Of a DNA stretch of 64,000 nucleotides, positions 24,816 to 33,953 are shown piece after piece. A model generated the notes under the pieces. It was given only the letters and a program-made list of their open reading frames with translations, searched no databases and was not told where the DNA came from. The DNA comes from Methanobrevibacter sp. (lineage in GTDB: Archaea; Methanobacteriota; Methanobacteria; Methanobacteriales; Methanobacteriaceae): positions 27,588 through 91,587 of the forward strand of contig NZ_SUTI01000008.1 of the NCBI RefSeq assembly GCF_015062985.1, given 5' to 3'. Position numbers and translations under genes: made by a program. Numbering within the stretch: the stretch's first letter is position 1; every line of letters begins with the position of its first letter.

Positions 24816-26432
24816 ATGGAGAGGATTTTTCTGACAAAGTATATTATTATTACTGGTGGGGTAGTTAGTTCCATAGGTAAAGGTATTACCTCTGCATCTA
24901 TGGGAAGGATTTTAAGGTCTTACGGTTTAAAAGTTTCAGCTATTAAAATAGACCCTTATTTGAACTGGGATTCTGGAACACTCAATCCATATCAGCACGG
25001 TGAAGTATTTGTAACTCACGACGGTATGGAAACTGACTTGGACCTTGGTCACTACGAAAGATTTTTAGACGTTGAACTTGATGGATTGGCTAACATTACC
25101 ACAGGTAAAGTCTATGAATCAGTCATTGCGAAAGAAAGAGAAGGGGGATATCTTGGCGAATGTGTACAGGTTATTCCGCACATCACTAATCGTATTAAGG
25201 AAATGATTAGGGAAAACTCTGAAAGTGCTGATTATGATGTGGTTTTAGTTGAACTTGGTGGTACTGTTGGAGATATTGAAAGTCAACCTTTCCTTGAAGC
25301 GTTAAGACAATTGAGAAATGAGGAAGGAAAAGATAACGTCATGTTTGTCCATGTTACATTTATTCCCTACCTGAATGCAGCTGGAGAATTCAAGACAAAA
25401 CCAACCCAACACTCTACAAAAGAATTAAGAAGTGTCGGTATAAATCCTGATGTAATAGTATGCAGATCACAAGAGCCAATTGATGATGCACTAAGAGGAA
25501 AAATCGCTCATTTCTGTGATGTGGATTATGAAGCCGTTGTAAACACTCCTGATGCGGGAACAATTTATGAAGTTCCTTTGGTTTTGGAGGAACATGACAT
25601 CGGAAAATTCATTGTCAATAGAATAGGATTGGATATAGAACCTGATTCTTCCAAATTGGATGAATGGAGAGAAATTGTCAAATCCTTAAAGATAACCGAA
25701 CCTGAAGTCAATATAGGAATTGTAGGAAAATATGTCGAACTTGAAGACTCATACATCAGTATTAGAGAATCCCTGCTTCATGCGGCTGCAAACATTGGTG
25801 TCAAGGCCAATATCATATTCCTGAGTTCTGATGTTGAAAAGTTGGATCCTGATGTTATGGATGAGTTGGATGGTATACTGATTCCTGGAGGATTTGGAGA
25901 ACGTGGTTTTGAAGGCAAATTGGGCGCAGTCGAATATGCTATTGAAAATGATGTGCCTTTATTCGGAATCTGTCTTGGAATGCAATGTATGGTAACTCAA
26001 TTTGCAAGAATGAACGGATATCCTGGAGCTAACAGTTCAGAGTTTGATGATAATCTTGAATTCCCTGTCATTGACATGATGGAAGAGCAAAAGAAAATCA
26101 AGAACATGGGCGGAACAATGCGTTTAGGTTCTTATGATTGTAAAATTGTTGAAGGCACAAAAACATATGAAGCTTATGGCCAAATCGATATTGAAGAACG
26201 TCACAGGCACAGATATGAATTCAACAATGACTACAGGGATGACCTACAAGAAAAAGGATTGGTTATATCTGGTACAAGTCCTGATGATTTCTTGGTTGAA
26301 ATTATTGAATTGCCAAATCATCCATGGGCTATTGGATGTCAGTTCCATCCGGAATTCAAATCAAGACCTAATAGGCCACACCCGTTATTTAAATCATTTT
26401 TAGAAGCTATTTATAAGTATTCTAAATACTGA
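24816..26432 (+). CDS. pyrG: CTP synthase
   Basis: A 538-residue CTP synthetase, making CTP from UTP, ATP and glutamine. The synthase domain starts GGVVSSIGKGITSASM (about residues 14-29). The glutaminase domain carries FGICLGMQCMV with the Cys nucleophile and a closing NHPWAIGCQFHPEF. The usual family start is M-T-K-Y, which here follows a CTG at 24831. GGAGAGG at 24818-24824 is spaced well for that CTG but lies inside the frame from ATG 24816. The true start may therefore be a rare CTG and the protein 533 residues. Confidence 0.95.
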   Translation: MERIFLTKYIIITGGVVSSIGKGITSASMGRILRSYGLKVSAIKIDPYLNWDSGTLNPYQHGEVFVTHDGMETDLDLGHYERFLDVELDGLANITTGKVYESVIAKEREGGYLGECVQVIPHITNRIKEMIRENSESADYDVVLVELGGTVGDIESQPFLEALRQLRNEEGKDNVMFVHVTFIPYLNAAGEFKTKPTQHSTKELRSVGINPDVIVCRSQEPIDDALRGKIAHFCDVDYEAVVNTPDAGTIYEVPLVLEEHDIGKFIVNRIGLDIEPDSSKLDEWREIVKSLKITEPEVNIGIVGKYVELEDSYISIRESLLHAAANIGVKANIIFLSSDVEKLDPDVMDELDGILIPGGFGERGFEGKLGAVEYAIENDVPLFGICLGMQCMVTQFARMNGYPGANSSEFDDNLEFPVIDMMEEQKKIKNMGGTMRLGSYDCKIVEGTKTYEAYGQIDIEERHRHRYEFNNDYRDDLQEKGLVISGTSPDDFLVEIIELPNHPWAIGCQFHPEFKSRPNRPHPLFKSFLEAIYKYSKY

Positions 26433-26526
26433 TTTTTCTTTTTTTATTTCAATTTTTCTTTTCAATTTCAATTTGATAAGCTTATTTTCTATCTAATTAA
26501 TATTATATCATGTTAAATAGTAAACT

Positions 26527-27396
26527 ATGAATTTTAACATTATATTTCTGGTTCAAATAATCGTTACTATATTTTTTTCATTAATGGCTTCAATTTATGA
26601 TATTAAAAAAAATATCATTCCGAACAGGTTGAATTATTCGTTATTGCTTTTCGGATTAATATCCAATTTGATTCTTTCATTAATTTCAAATAACATTAAA
26701 TTCATTTTAGCTTCATTTATTTCAATGCTTCTTACTTATTGTGTAACTTATATGCTTTGGAAATTGAATATGTGGGGTGGTGGTGATGTAAAATTATTTA
26801 CTGCTATCGCTGCAGCAATACCTTTGGGCATAAATATTGACTTTTTGAACATATTTCCAAAATTGTCTGTCTATCCATTTTCTTTCAGTGTTATAGTCAA
26901 TAGCATTCTGGTCTCATTCCCGTTTCTGGTGATTTTTTTAGCTCACTTGACATTCCGGAATAAAATATTTAACCGCAATATTGATTTTTTGGTAAATATA
27001 GTAAATTTAGCTAGTTTAAAATACATTTTTGATTCAGCACTTAATAAAACAATATCAATTTTGGATTTAAAGGAGGGGATGATTGTCAATGACTGCTATT
27101 TTAATGATGAGCATATCGTCGATTTAATAAACGATGTGGATGGAAATCTTAAAGTTTATAGAACCAAAGGAAATGATGAGTTCAAATATTATTTTAAGTC
27201 ACAAAGTGCAGGCGGAATCACAGATAGGGATATGTGTTTGCTTAAAATTATGAATGAAAAAAAATTCATTCCTGACAATCTTTCCATTAAAATTTCATTT
27301 CCATTCACACCATCAATTTTACTGGGACTGTTGATTTCGGTTTTTTATGGGGATTTGATGATGTTATTTACAAAAAACTTCTATTTGGTGATTTAA
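26527..27396 (+). CDS. Prepilin peptidase, A24 family (archaeal FlaK/EppA-like)
   Basis: A 289-residue membrane aspartyl peptidase with about six hydrophobic segments. The two catalytic Asp motifs are YDIKKNIIPNRLN at about residues 24-36 and GGGDVKLF at about 84-91, as in type IV prepilin peptidases. Such enzymes cut the signal of pilin-like proteins at the membrane. The last third carries a soluble insert that other members also show. The next gene encodes a substrate-like protein and starts right after the stop. Confidence 0.88.
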   Translation: MNFNIIFLVQIIVTIFFSLMASIYDIKKNIIPNRLNYSLLLFGLISNLILSLISNNIKFILASFISMLLTYCVTYMLWKLNMWGGGDVKLFTAIAAAIPLGINIDFLNIFPKLSVYPFSFSVIVNSILVSFPFLVIFLAHLTFRNKIFNRNIDFLVNIVNLASLKYIFDSALNKTISILDLKEGMIVNDCYFNDEHIVDLINDVDGNLKVYRTKGNDEFKYYFKSQSAGGITDRDMCLLKIMNEKKFIPDNLSIKISFPFTPSILLGLLISVFYGDLMMLFTKNFYLVI

Positions 27397-27831
27397 TTGA
27401 TTAAAGAGGATACTGCGCAAATTTCATTGGAATACCTGTTGATATTCACAATCTCATTAATAGTCATAATAGTCTTCACATTGCCGCTAACGGAGGAATC
27501 AATCAGGGATACAATGGATGTCAATGATGCGTTAAGTGCAAAATCAGATTTGTCAAAGATATCTCAAGCTATTAAAATAGTTTATGGCCAAGGACAGGGT
27601 TCAAAACAAATTATAAGGTTGCATATATCAAAAGATGTTCAAATAAACATCGCAGAGGATTATATCAGTTCAAATATAAGACTTAATGATAATTCGAATA
27701 AACGTATTATGGAGCACGTTAATTCCAACATAAAAGAAACATCTTTTTCCCTAAATAGCGGCGAGAATATTATTGTTGTGGAATGGCCTCAAAATAGTAA
27801 AAATATGTTGATTTATAAAAAATTATTTTAA
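27397..27831 (+). CDS. Class III signal peptide pilin-like protein
   Basis: A 144-residue protein whose first 30 residues are a class III (EppA-type) signal: QISLEYL matches the Q-x-S-x-E pattern, followed by a long hydrophobic stretch LLIFTISLIVIIVFTLPL. Cleavage before Gln would give a mature pilin-like subunit of about 135 residues. It begins with TTG right after the peptidase stop, so the two genes are coupled. This supports the peptidase acting on this protein. The rest has no known domain. Confidence 0.78.
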   Translation: MIKEDTAQISLEYLLIFTISLIVIIVFTLPLTEESIRDTMDVNDALSAKSDLSKISQAIKIVYGQGQGSKQIIRLHISKDVQINIAEDYISSNIRLNDNSNKRIMEHVNSNIKETSFSLNSGENIIVVEWPQNSKNMLIYKKLF

Positions 27832-27865
27832 ATATTATAAATACAATATATATGTTTATTATTAG

Positions 27866-28687
27866 ATGGCTGTGAATTTTATGGATATTTTAACTACAAT
27901 TATTTATCTAGTTTTATTTATTATATTGTTGGTATTCATTTTTTCAATTGGAATGTTAAGGAAATACATACCTAAAAAAGAAGTTATTTTGATAATTTTA
28001 GTTGCATTTTTGATAGGTGCTATTGGAGGTGCATTTTTCTTAGATCCAATTTATGATGAACTGCCGAATGTTGCCAGCATGGTTGAAAAGAACATGCCGA
28101 ATAATGAAGAAACTTTGTATCTTGATTTATCTTCTTCAACAGACATGAAAGAATTAAGAGATAATTTATCATCAACCCCTGGTTTTAAATCATTTAAGGA
28201 AGAATCGATTCTGATTCCTCTGTGGAGCTTCAATGAGCAGGAAATGGAATATTATAATAGTATCGTTGGAAATATCGATCCTAATTATAAAAGTTTCACT
28301 GTAAACCAGTCTGGAACTATTAATATTACTCTTGCAGACAATTACTCCGCAAACGATGCTATAAAATCTTTTGCAGATTGGTATAAACTGGTATATGGTG
28401 GAACTCTTTCATATGCACAAATTCATGCAGTACTGGTCATTGATTCAACTACACTCGATACATTTGAAGCAAATCTGCTTAAAAGAGGAATTGTAGCATC
28501 ACACATTGAAGGACCGGTTCATGACACTATCGATAAAACCAATTCATCAATGTTGTCAAACGTTGAAGTCACATTGATAAGTGGTGGAATTGGTGTTGTT
28601 GTTGCCCTTATCGGAATTTATATTGATTCTGTAGTTCCATCAATCAGAAGATTCAGGAAGTTTTTAGGAGAAAAACGTCGACGGTAA
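27866..28687 (+). CDS. Membrane protein with large soluble domain, unknown
   Basis: A 273-residue protein. Two hydrophobic helices lie near residues 11-28 and 38-55, then a roughly 170-residue soluble domain, then one more helix at about 237-257 and a very basic end. The soluble part has a ferredoxin-like alternation of beta and alpha segments (ETLYLDLSSSTDMKELRD, FTVNQSGTINITL). No family is recognised. A TATA-like box lies just before the ATG at 27866, so it may be leaderless. Confidence 0.65.
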   Translation: MAVNFMDILTTIIYLVLFIILLVFIFSIGMLRKYIPKKEVILIILVAFLIGAIGGAFFLDPIYDELPNVASMVEKNMPNNEETLYLDLSSSTDMKELRDNLSSTPGFKSFKEESILIPLWSFNEQEMEYYNSIVGNIDPNYKSFTVNQSGTINITLADNYSANDAIKSFADWYKLVYGGTLSYAQIHAVLVIDSTTLDTFEANLLKRGIVASHIEGPVHDTIDKTNSSMLSNVEVTLISGGIGVVVALIGIYIDSVVPSIRRFRKFLGEKRRR

Positions 28688-28691
28688 TCTT

Positions 28692-29372
28692 ATGGATGTT
28701 GCAATATTATTTTCTGGTGGAAAGGACAGTACAATGGCATTATATAATGCCTTGCAATCAGATGAAAATGTTAGATTTCTGCTGTCCATGAAATCTAGAA
28801 ATGATGAATCATACATGTTTCATGTTCCCAACATTCATCTGACCGATTTGCTTTCACAGGCTCTTGATATTCCAATACTTTCCGTTGAAACTGATGGGAT
28901 TAAAGAGGAAGAACTCAAAGATTTAAAAGCCGCATTCACAGACTTGAAAAATTCTGGTGTGGAAGCCATATATACCGGGGCACTTTACTCTGTTTATCAA
29001 AAATCCAGAATTGAGAAGCTGGCTGATGAGGTTGGATTGAAGGTTGTTTCCCCGTATTGGCATGTTGACGAATTGGAATATATGCGAAGTATCGTTTCCC
29101 TTGGCTTTGAAATAATCATTTGTGGCGTTGCAGCATGGGGATTGGATGAATCCTGGCTAGGCAGGGTCATCGACGATGAGGTTATTGACGAGCTGGTCAG
29201 ATTAAATGAAAAATATCAGGTCAACATTGCTTTTGAAGGCGGTGAAGCCGAAACATTAGCTATTGACGGCCCTATTTTTAAAAAAAGAATTAATATTTTA
29301 AAATATAAAAAGGAATGGGATGTTGACAGTGGTGTTTTCATCATTGAAGATGCTGTTTTAGAAGAAAAATGA
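28692..29372 (+). CDS. dph6: Diphthine-ammonia ligase (Dph6 family)
   Basis: A 226-residue PP-loop ATP enzyme. SGGKDSTMAL is at residues 8-17. The family motif YTGALYSVYQKSRIE follows at about 97-111, then ICGVAAWGLDESWLGR. In archaea Dph6 completes diphthamide on elongation factor 2 by amidating diphthine with ammonia. Length is typical. It is 4 bases after the previous stop, and the neighbours after it run in the opposite direction. Confidence 0.87.
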   Translation: MDVAILFSGGKDSTMALYNALQSDENVRFLLSMKSRNDESYMFHVPNIHLTDLLSQALDIPILSVETDGIKEEELKDLKAAFTDLKNSGVEAIYTGALYSVYQKSRIEKLADEVGLKVVSPYWHVDELEYMRSIVSLGFEIIICGVAAWGLDESWLGRVIDDEVIDELVRLNEKYQVNIAFEGGEAETLAIDGPIFKKRINILKYKKEWDVDSGVFIIEDAVLEEK

Positions 29373-29374
29373 GA

Positions 29375-29923
29375 TTACAAATCCATTTCTTCTAAAAATT
29401 CATTAATTTTTTGTTTAAAGCTTTCCAAATCACTTTCATTAATGATGACTTTATCTGAAAGGGAGATTACATTTCCAATACCAAAGCCCAATTCGGTCAT
29501 ATCTCTGGTTTTAAAGACATTATAATCTGTTGAATCATCTTCCCTCTGTCTGATTTTAAGTCTTTCAAATCGTATTTGAGGATTTGCCAAAATTGATAGG
29601 ATGATAAAATCGTCAAAGTTTTCTTTAAACATTTCAACTTCGTGATGACTCCTGATTCCTTCAACTATGATCTTATTTTTAAATCCTTCATCTAAAATTT
29701 GTTTGATTTTTTTTATTGTCAGTTCAGAAACAATGTACTCGCCGTATTCTTTTCTTAAATTTTTGGCGGTCTCTTTAGAGGGTTCGCCTCTTTTTTTTGC
29801 TTCTTCTCTTACAATGTCACCCATACTTACAATAATTGCCCCTTTTTCACTTGCAACTTCTGAAACTACACTTTTTCCAGAACCGGGCATGCCAGATATT
29901 CCAAAAACTTGCATTATATTCAC
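29375..29923 (-). CDS. UPF0200 family nucleoside kinase-like ATPase
   Basis: A 182-residue P-loop protein with Walker A GMPGSGKS at about residues 11-18 and a distinct later motif IVEGIRSHHEVEMF. It belongs to the UPF0200 group of archaeal kinase-like proteins related to dephospho-CoA kinase and adenylate kinase. The substrate has not been established. Its start overlaps the stop of the phosphopantothenate synthetase gene by 4 bases, which links it by context to coenzyme A or nucleotide metabolism. Confidence 0.82.
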   Translation of the reverse strand: MNIMQVFGISGMPGSGKSVVSEVASEKGAIIVSMGDIVREEAKKRGEPSKETAKNLRKEYGEYIVSELTIKKIKQILDEGFKNKIIVEGIRSHHEVEMFKENFDDFIILSILANPQIRFERLKIRQREDDSTDYNVFKTRDMTELGFGIGNVISLSDKVIINESDLESFKQKINEFLEEMDL

Positions 29924-30657
29924 TCTTTTAATTTAATTTGTTCTAAAGATTCTTTAAGATTTTCTTCATTATCAAAGTCATTAACAATTTCGATTAATAC
30001 TTGTTTATCTTGAGTTTTTAAATCCTCTGCGATTTTAGTCATGAAAGGTATTGCCCGAACGATGTTGTCCATTATTGAAACGTCAGACATTTTTGATGTT
30101 CTTGAAAGAGGATTCAAATCTATGGTTAATATGTTTTTTCCACCTTTTTTTAATATTTCTGCTCTATCTCCATCCTCAAGAGGGATTAGTACAGTGTCAG
30201 CAGAATAAATTCCTGTTTTACTTGCTGTCGCTCGGTTGTTCTTTATGTCATTGATATACTCTATATCGTCATCCAATGTTCCTAGGATATTTTTATAGCC
30301 ATGGTCCTTGTACAGTTGGGTAATCAATTTAACCCTTTCGTTTGTCCTGTAAAATAAATTAATCTCGATTTTAGCATTTATTGTGTTGGCCAAATCAATT
30401 ATGTCATCAATGGCTAATGCTGTTGCGTTTCCATTAACGGAAATTACCGGATTTTGTGATAGGAGTAATGCCGCAACGGCAACATACATTGCCCTTTTCG
30501 CAGGATAGGTTGTTTTTTCACCAATCAGATAGTCAAAAGCTTCACCCCTGCCATGGGCTATTAATGCAGAATCAGCTAAATATCCTGCCTGGGAAGCTTT
30601 AACCATTTTATCTCTTAATAATAATGATTCATAACGAGGGTGTGATTTTGGTATCAT
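29920..30657 (-). CDS. 4-phosphopantoate--beta-alanine ligase
   Basis: A 245-residue archaeal phosphopantothenate synthetase. It joins 4-phosphopantoate and beta-alanine using ATP, in the archaeal order of the coenzyme A pathway where pantoate is phosphorylated first. Recognisable parts are IPKSHPRYESLLLRDKMV at the start, the motif VSVNGNATAL (residues about 72-81 in the form ISVNGNATAL) and DLNPLSRTS near 191. It is the upstream gene of the UPF0200 kinase gene. Confidence 0.88.
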   Translation of the reverse strand: MIPKSHPRYESLLLRDKMVKASQAGYLADSALIAHGRGEAFDYLIGEKTTYPAKRAMYVAVAALLLSQNPVISVNGNATALAIDDIIDLANTINAKIEINLFYRTNERVKLITQLYKDHGYKNILGTLDDDIEYINDIKNNRATASKTGIYSADTVLIPLEDGDRAEILKKGGKNILTIDLNPLSRTSKMSDVSIMDNIVRAIPFMTKIAEDLKTQDKQVLIEIVNDFDNEENLKESLEQIKLKE

Positions 30658-30669
30658 AGTTTCATCTCC

Positions 30670-31053
30670 TTATTTTAAATCAATGTTCATTTGAGCTAAA
30701 TATCCTAAAAATGTTGTTATTAATATAGTCATAATGGCCATAAAAAAAATGTGAAGGTGATAATTTTCAATTAGAACTGTTTGGTTGTGGGGCAAGACAA
30801 AAAATGCGACGTCAAGCACAATATCCATCAAAACAAAAATTATTCCGCATGTCAAACCTTCAAGGACTTCATTTGAATTGAAATTTCGTATATAAAGTGT
30901 TCCGAAAAATGTTATTAAAATAATTATGATTATTGGTATTGCTATGTTTGTGGGAAGTATGTTCTTTCCAAAAATGGTGTTGAAGATTGATGTGAATAGA
31001 TATGTCAAAATCCAGATCAATGCACCAAATATTATCGCTAGTTTGATTTTCAT
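30670..31053 (-). CDS. Small membrane protein, unknown
   Basis: A 127-residue protein with four predicted membrane helices near residues 4-22, 33-51, 61-85 and 98-120, and short loops. No motif recognised. It lies 12 bases upstream of the phosphopantothenate synthetase gene on the same strand. The upstream region contains the candidate structured RNA and its terminator. Confidence 0.65.
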   Translation of the reverse strand: MKIKLAIIFGALIWILTYLFTSIFNTIFGKNILPTNIAIPIIIIILITFFGTLYIRNFNSNEVLEGLTCGIIFVLMDIVLDVAFFVLPHNQTVLIENYHLHIFFMAIMTILITTFLGYLAQMNIDLK

Positions 31054-31158
31054 AGTAAACCTTTAAAAATAATTATTATTATTAGATATATTTTGAAAAT
31101 GATATAAAGTTTTCTAAGGTTTTTTAATTATTAAGTTATCGTCAAATCAATATTTTTG

Positions 31159-31291
31159 AAAAAAAGTTTTGGGATGGTTAGGTAGATAATGAGATTGTTA
31201 TCCACCTAACAACTTGTTTTTACAAGCTTTTAGAGAAATGAATTTTAAAATTTGGCTGTTTAATCTATCTCTCTGGCTACCTCGTAGCCAA
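31159..31291 (-). ncRNA. Candidate structured small RNA
   Basis: On the minus strand a TATA box (TTTATATA at 31321-31314) predicts a transcription start near 31291. A hairpin follows at once (TGGCTAC at 31290-31284, loop GAG, GTAGCCA). Then come a possible AGAGA/TCTCT pairing, a CTTGT/ACAAG hairpin at 31226-31213, and a 12-base stem (TTAGGTGGATAA at 31209-31198 with TTATCTACCTAA at 31189-31178). A seven-T run at 31165-31159 ends it. One pair of the long stem is G-U on the minus strand but a mismatch on the plus strand, which favours minus-strand transcription. No open frame of note. Not matched to a known RNA family by eye. Confidence 0.55.
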
Positions 31292-31313
31292 TTATATTAT
31301 TTGACAGTTAATG

Positions 31314-31321
31314 TATATAAA
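31314..31321 (-). promoter_or_regulatory. TATA box of the candidate small RNA
   Basis: TTTATATA on the minus strand, centred about 26 bases before the first base of the 5' hairpin. This matches the usual archaeal spacing. It is placed well for no other gene on that strand. Confidence 0.55.
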
Positions 31322-31399
31322 TGTTATGTATAATTTAAAAAAAGTCAATTATACTTTATTAAAAAAGTATATATCACTTGATTAATAAAGTTAAATTGA

Positions 31400-32446
31400 A
31401 TGACATATGATTACAATTTTGAAGAATATCTAAGAAATGCATTATCTAATTCGATTAGTTCTTCAAATCCCTCAGAAAGCACAAAACAAAAGGCAAGAAA
31501 GTTATCAAGCCATTATTATGAGGATTTAAAAGAAAAACTTTTATTTGAATATGACAATAAATCTTTAAGGGATGTAATGGACTGCAGAATTTCAAAAACT
31601 TCTTTTGGGGATGCATTGAAAATCACAAAAAAGGAAAAAATTAATTTTGACATAGAGGATAATGACTTTAAAAATCAAATTAACAATAATCTCAAGCTTC
31701 TGCCAAAGATTGGTCTTAAAACAGAGGAAAACCTTAAGAAAAAAGGTTTTAACACTATAGAATCACTTAAGGGGCATGACAAATATGGAGATATTGCATC
31801 CAAGTTTATGGATAATATCGATTGCATGTCATTTCATGAAATAATGGACCTGCTGGACAATAACAGATATTCCAAAAGATGCAGGGACAATCTGCTTAGA
31901 TGCATAAGCATGACCGATGCTGAAAACTTCAAATTCATGGACATTGAAACCAAAGGCCTTTCAAACGTGCCCATAATCCTGATTGGAGTAGCGGAAATAA
32001 AGGGGGATAAGATTATCGCATCACAGTATTTCTTAAGGGATTACTTTGAGGAGCCGAATATAATCGAGGCGTATCTCAATCATTTGGATGAGGATTCAGT
32101 TCATGTGACATTCAACGGAAAAACTTTTGATGTGCCGTTTATTAAAAACAGATGCATATACAATGGAATTGATGTAAATCTGGATTTGCCTCATCTTGAT
32201 TTGATGTATTTTGCAAAGAACTTGTGGAAAGATGACCTGCCGAATTGCCAACTGCAGACTATTGAAAGGGAAATTTTCGGTATTGAACGTGAAGAGGACG
32301 TTCCGGGACAGTACATTCCAGGTTATTATGATACTTATTTATCAAAAGGAAATATAGGGCCTATTGTGCCGATAATAGAACACAATTGCCAGGATATTAT
32401 TTCACTTGCCAGTTTTTTAGAGAAAATGTATAAGGATGTAAATTAG
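31400..32446 (+). CDS. DEDD exonuclease-fold protein of the YprB/MrfB type
   Basis: A 348-residue protein. The C-terminal 180 residues form an RNase H-like 3'-5' exonuclease: MDIETKGLS at about 179-187 gives the first Asp and Glu, FNGKTFDVPFI at about 238-248 the next acidic site, and HNCQDIISLASF near 331 the last. This matches the YprB (MrfB) family, the exonuclease partner of the YprA (MrfA) helicase in mitomycin repair in Bacillus. The N-terminal 150 residues are helical and may bind DNA. It lacks the TPR tail of Bacillus YprB. A HEAT-repeat gene starts 1 base after the stop. Confidence 0.75.
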   Translation: MTYDYNFEEYLRNALSNSISSSNPSESTKQKARKLSSHYYEDLKEKLLFEYDNKSLRDVMDCRISKTSFGDALKITKKEKINFDIEDNDFKNQINNNLKLLPKIGLKTEENLKKKGFNTIESLKGHDKYGDIASKFMDNIDCMSFHEIMDLLDNNRYSKRCRDNLLRCISMTDAENFKFMDIETKGLSNVPIILIGVAEIKGDKIIASQYFLRDYFEEPNIIEAYLNHLDEDSVHVTFNGKTFDVPFIKNRCIYNGIDVNLDLPHLDLMYFAKNLWKDDLPNCQLQTIEREIFGIEREEDVPGQYIPGYYDTYLSKGNIGPIVPIIEHNCQDIISLASFLEKMYKDVN

Positions 32447-32447
32447 T

Positions 32448-33953
32448 ATGGGTTTATTTGATCGATTTAAAAAGAAAGAGGTTAAGAAAGAAAAGATTGA
32501 AATTCCAGACGAAAGTGAAATCGATGCGGAGCAGTTGGTGCTGAAAAAAATTGCCACTACTAGTAAGGATAGAGTAAAAAGGGCTGCAGCAGCAGATAAA
32601 ATCACCAATCAGTTTGTTGCTTTGGACATGTGCAAAACAGTAAAGGACCGTGCCATAAGACTTATTGCGGCAAACAAGCTGAAGGATAAACAATTATTAT
32701 TGGATGCCGCTGAAAATTCACAATTTTATGACGTCAGGAGCTTTGCATGGGAAAGGTTAGGTGAAAACAACAAGTCAATAGCCGAAATTGTAATCAATGT
32801 GAAGAAAAATCCTAATGTTGATGAGATATTCGAAAAGATTGTGGATGAAAAGACCTTGGAATGGATTGCAGTTGATGCAATAGATACGAATTACAGAAGG
32901 CGCTCATTGGAAAAAATCACAAGTGAAGAAATTCTGCAGGATTTGGTTTTCAAATCAGATGATGCATCCATTAGAAAGATGGCAGTTTTAAAGGATTCAT
33001 TCACCGATGAGGATATTCTCAGGAAGGTAGCTATTGAGGATAAGGATGAATCAGTTAAAAAAGCTGCAATAGGCAAAATAAAAGATGAGAATGCTTTGGC
33101 TGAAATCGCCAAAAATGAGGATAATGCAAAGGTAAGGTCATTAATATTTGATAGAATTGACAGTCCTGAAATTTTAAAGGATATTCTTTTGAATTCAGAA
33201 AAGTCTGATGTCCGTCTTGATCTTGTAAATAAAATAGATGATGAAGAGATTCTTAAAAAAATTGCCTTAAATGATTCTGATAAGATTGTCAGAAGCGAAG
33301 CGGCTAAAAAAATATCCGATGAACAGACACTGCTTGAGATTTTGTCTACTGAAAAGGACAGGTTTGTTCGACAAATTGCAGTTAATAATCTTAACACTCC
33401 TGAAGAATTGATTAAAATAGCTTTGGAGGATGAAGACCAGTTCGTAAGAAACCATGCAATTTCAAACCCTGCAATTGTCGATGAAAAGGATTTTACATAT
33501 ATTGCAATCAATTCAACTCATGAGGATATAGCCAATGAAGCCTTAACCCATATCACGGATGAAAAGTCCTTCATTGAAATATTGAATAATGCCAAGCTGG
33601 TCAGCATAAGAAAAGCCACTTTGGACAATATCACTGACCTGGAGACATTGATTAAGATAGTTCTTGCAAATAAGGATGAAGAATTTTCCCTTAAGGCATT
33701 GAATAAGATTAAAGTTCAGAAATGCATTTATAAAATTTATGAACAGGGAATCTCTGAAAAGATTTCTGTGAGGGCAGTTTCTTTATTGAAGGACCAAAAA
33801 CAATTAACAGAAATATGTAAAAATGACCCTTCATGGAGAGTCCGTGAAGCGGCCGTAAAAAAAATAGCAAGTAAAAAAATATTGAAGGAAGTTTCCCTCA
33901 ATGATGAAAGTGAATATGTAAGAAATGTTGCAAAAAAGAGACTGAAATTATAG
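32448..33953 (+). CDS. HEAT-like repeat protein
   Basis: A 501-residue protein made almost fully of repeats of about 23-25 residues, each with a pattern such as VRS-E-A-A-K-K-I and an [LI]-x-x-I-A-x-x-D-x-D turn. At least 15 repeats can be counted from about residue 30 onward. HEAT-type solenoids bind proteins or nucleic acids as a scaffold. The N-terminus is Lys/Glu-rich (FDRFKKKEVKKEK). It starts one base after the MrfB-like exonuclease gene, so it is probably its operon partner. The last bases overlap the convergent ferredoxin-flavodoxin gene by 6 bases. Confidence 0.8.
   Translation: MGLFDRFKKKEVKKEKIEIPDESEIDAEQLVLKKIATTSKDRVKRAAAADKITNQFVALDMCKTVKDRAIRLIAANKLKDKQLLLDAAENSQFYDVRSFAWERLGENNKSIAEIVINVKKNPNVDEIFEKIVDEKTLEWIAVDAIDTNYRRRSLEKITSEEILQDLVFKSDDASIRKMAVLKDSFTDEDILRKVAIEDKDESVKKAAIGKIKDENALAEIAKNEDNAKVRSLIFDRIDSPEILKDILLNSEKSDVRLDLVNKIDDEEILKKIALNDSDKIVRSEAAKKISDEQTLLEILSTEKDRFVRQIAVNNLNTPEELIKIALEDEDQFVRNHAISNPAIVDEKDFTYIAINSTHEDIANEALTHITDEKSFIEILNNAKLVSIRKATLDNITDLETLIKIVLANKDEEFSLKALNKIKVQKCIYKIYEQGISEKISVRAVSLLKDQKQLTEICKNDPSWRVREAAVKKIASKKILKEVSLNDESEYVRNVAKKRLKL

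Noticed and set aside
32891..33511. A 206-residue open frame on the minus strand inside the HEAT-repeat gene
   Set aside because: It is the mirror of a long repetitive plus-strand gene, has no ribosome binding site, and is rich in Ser/Ile from reversed repeat codons.
32530..33950. Short periodic similarity in the DNA of the HEAT gene as a tandem repeat or CRISPR
   Set aside because: The period follows protein repeats of 23-25 codons, with varied DNA and no conserved spacer structure.
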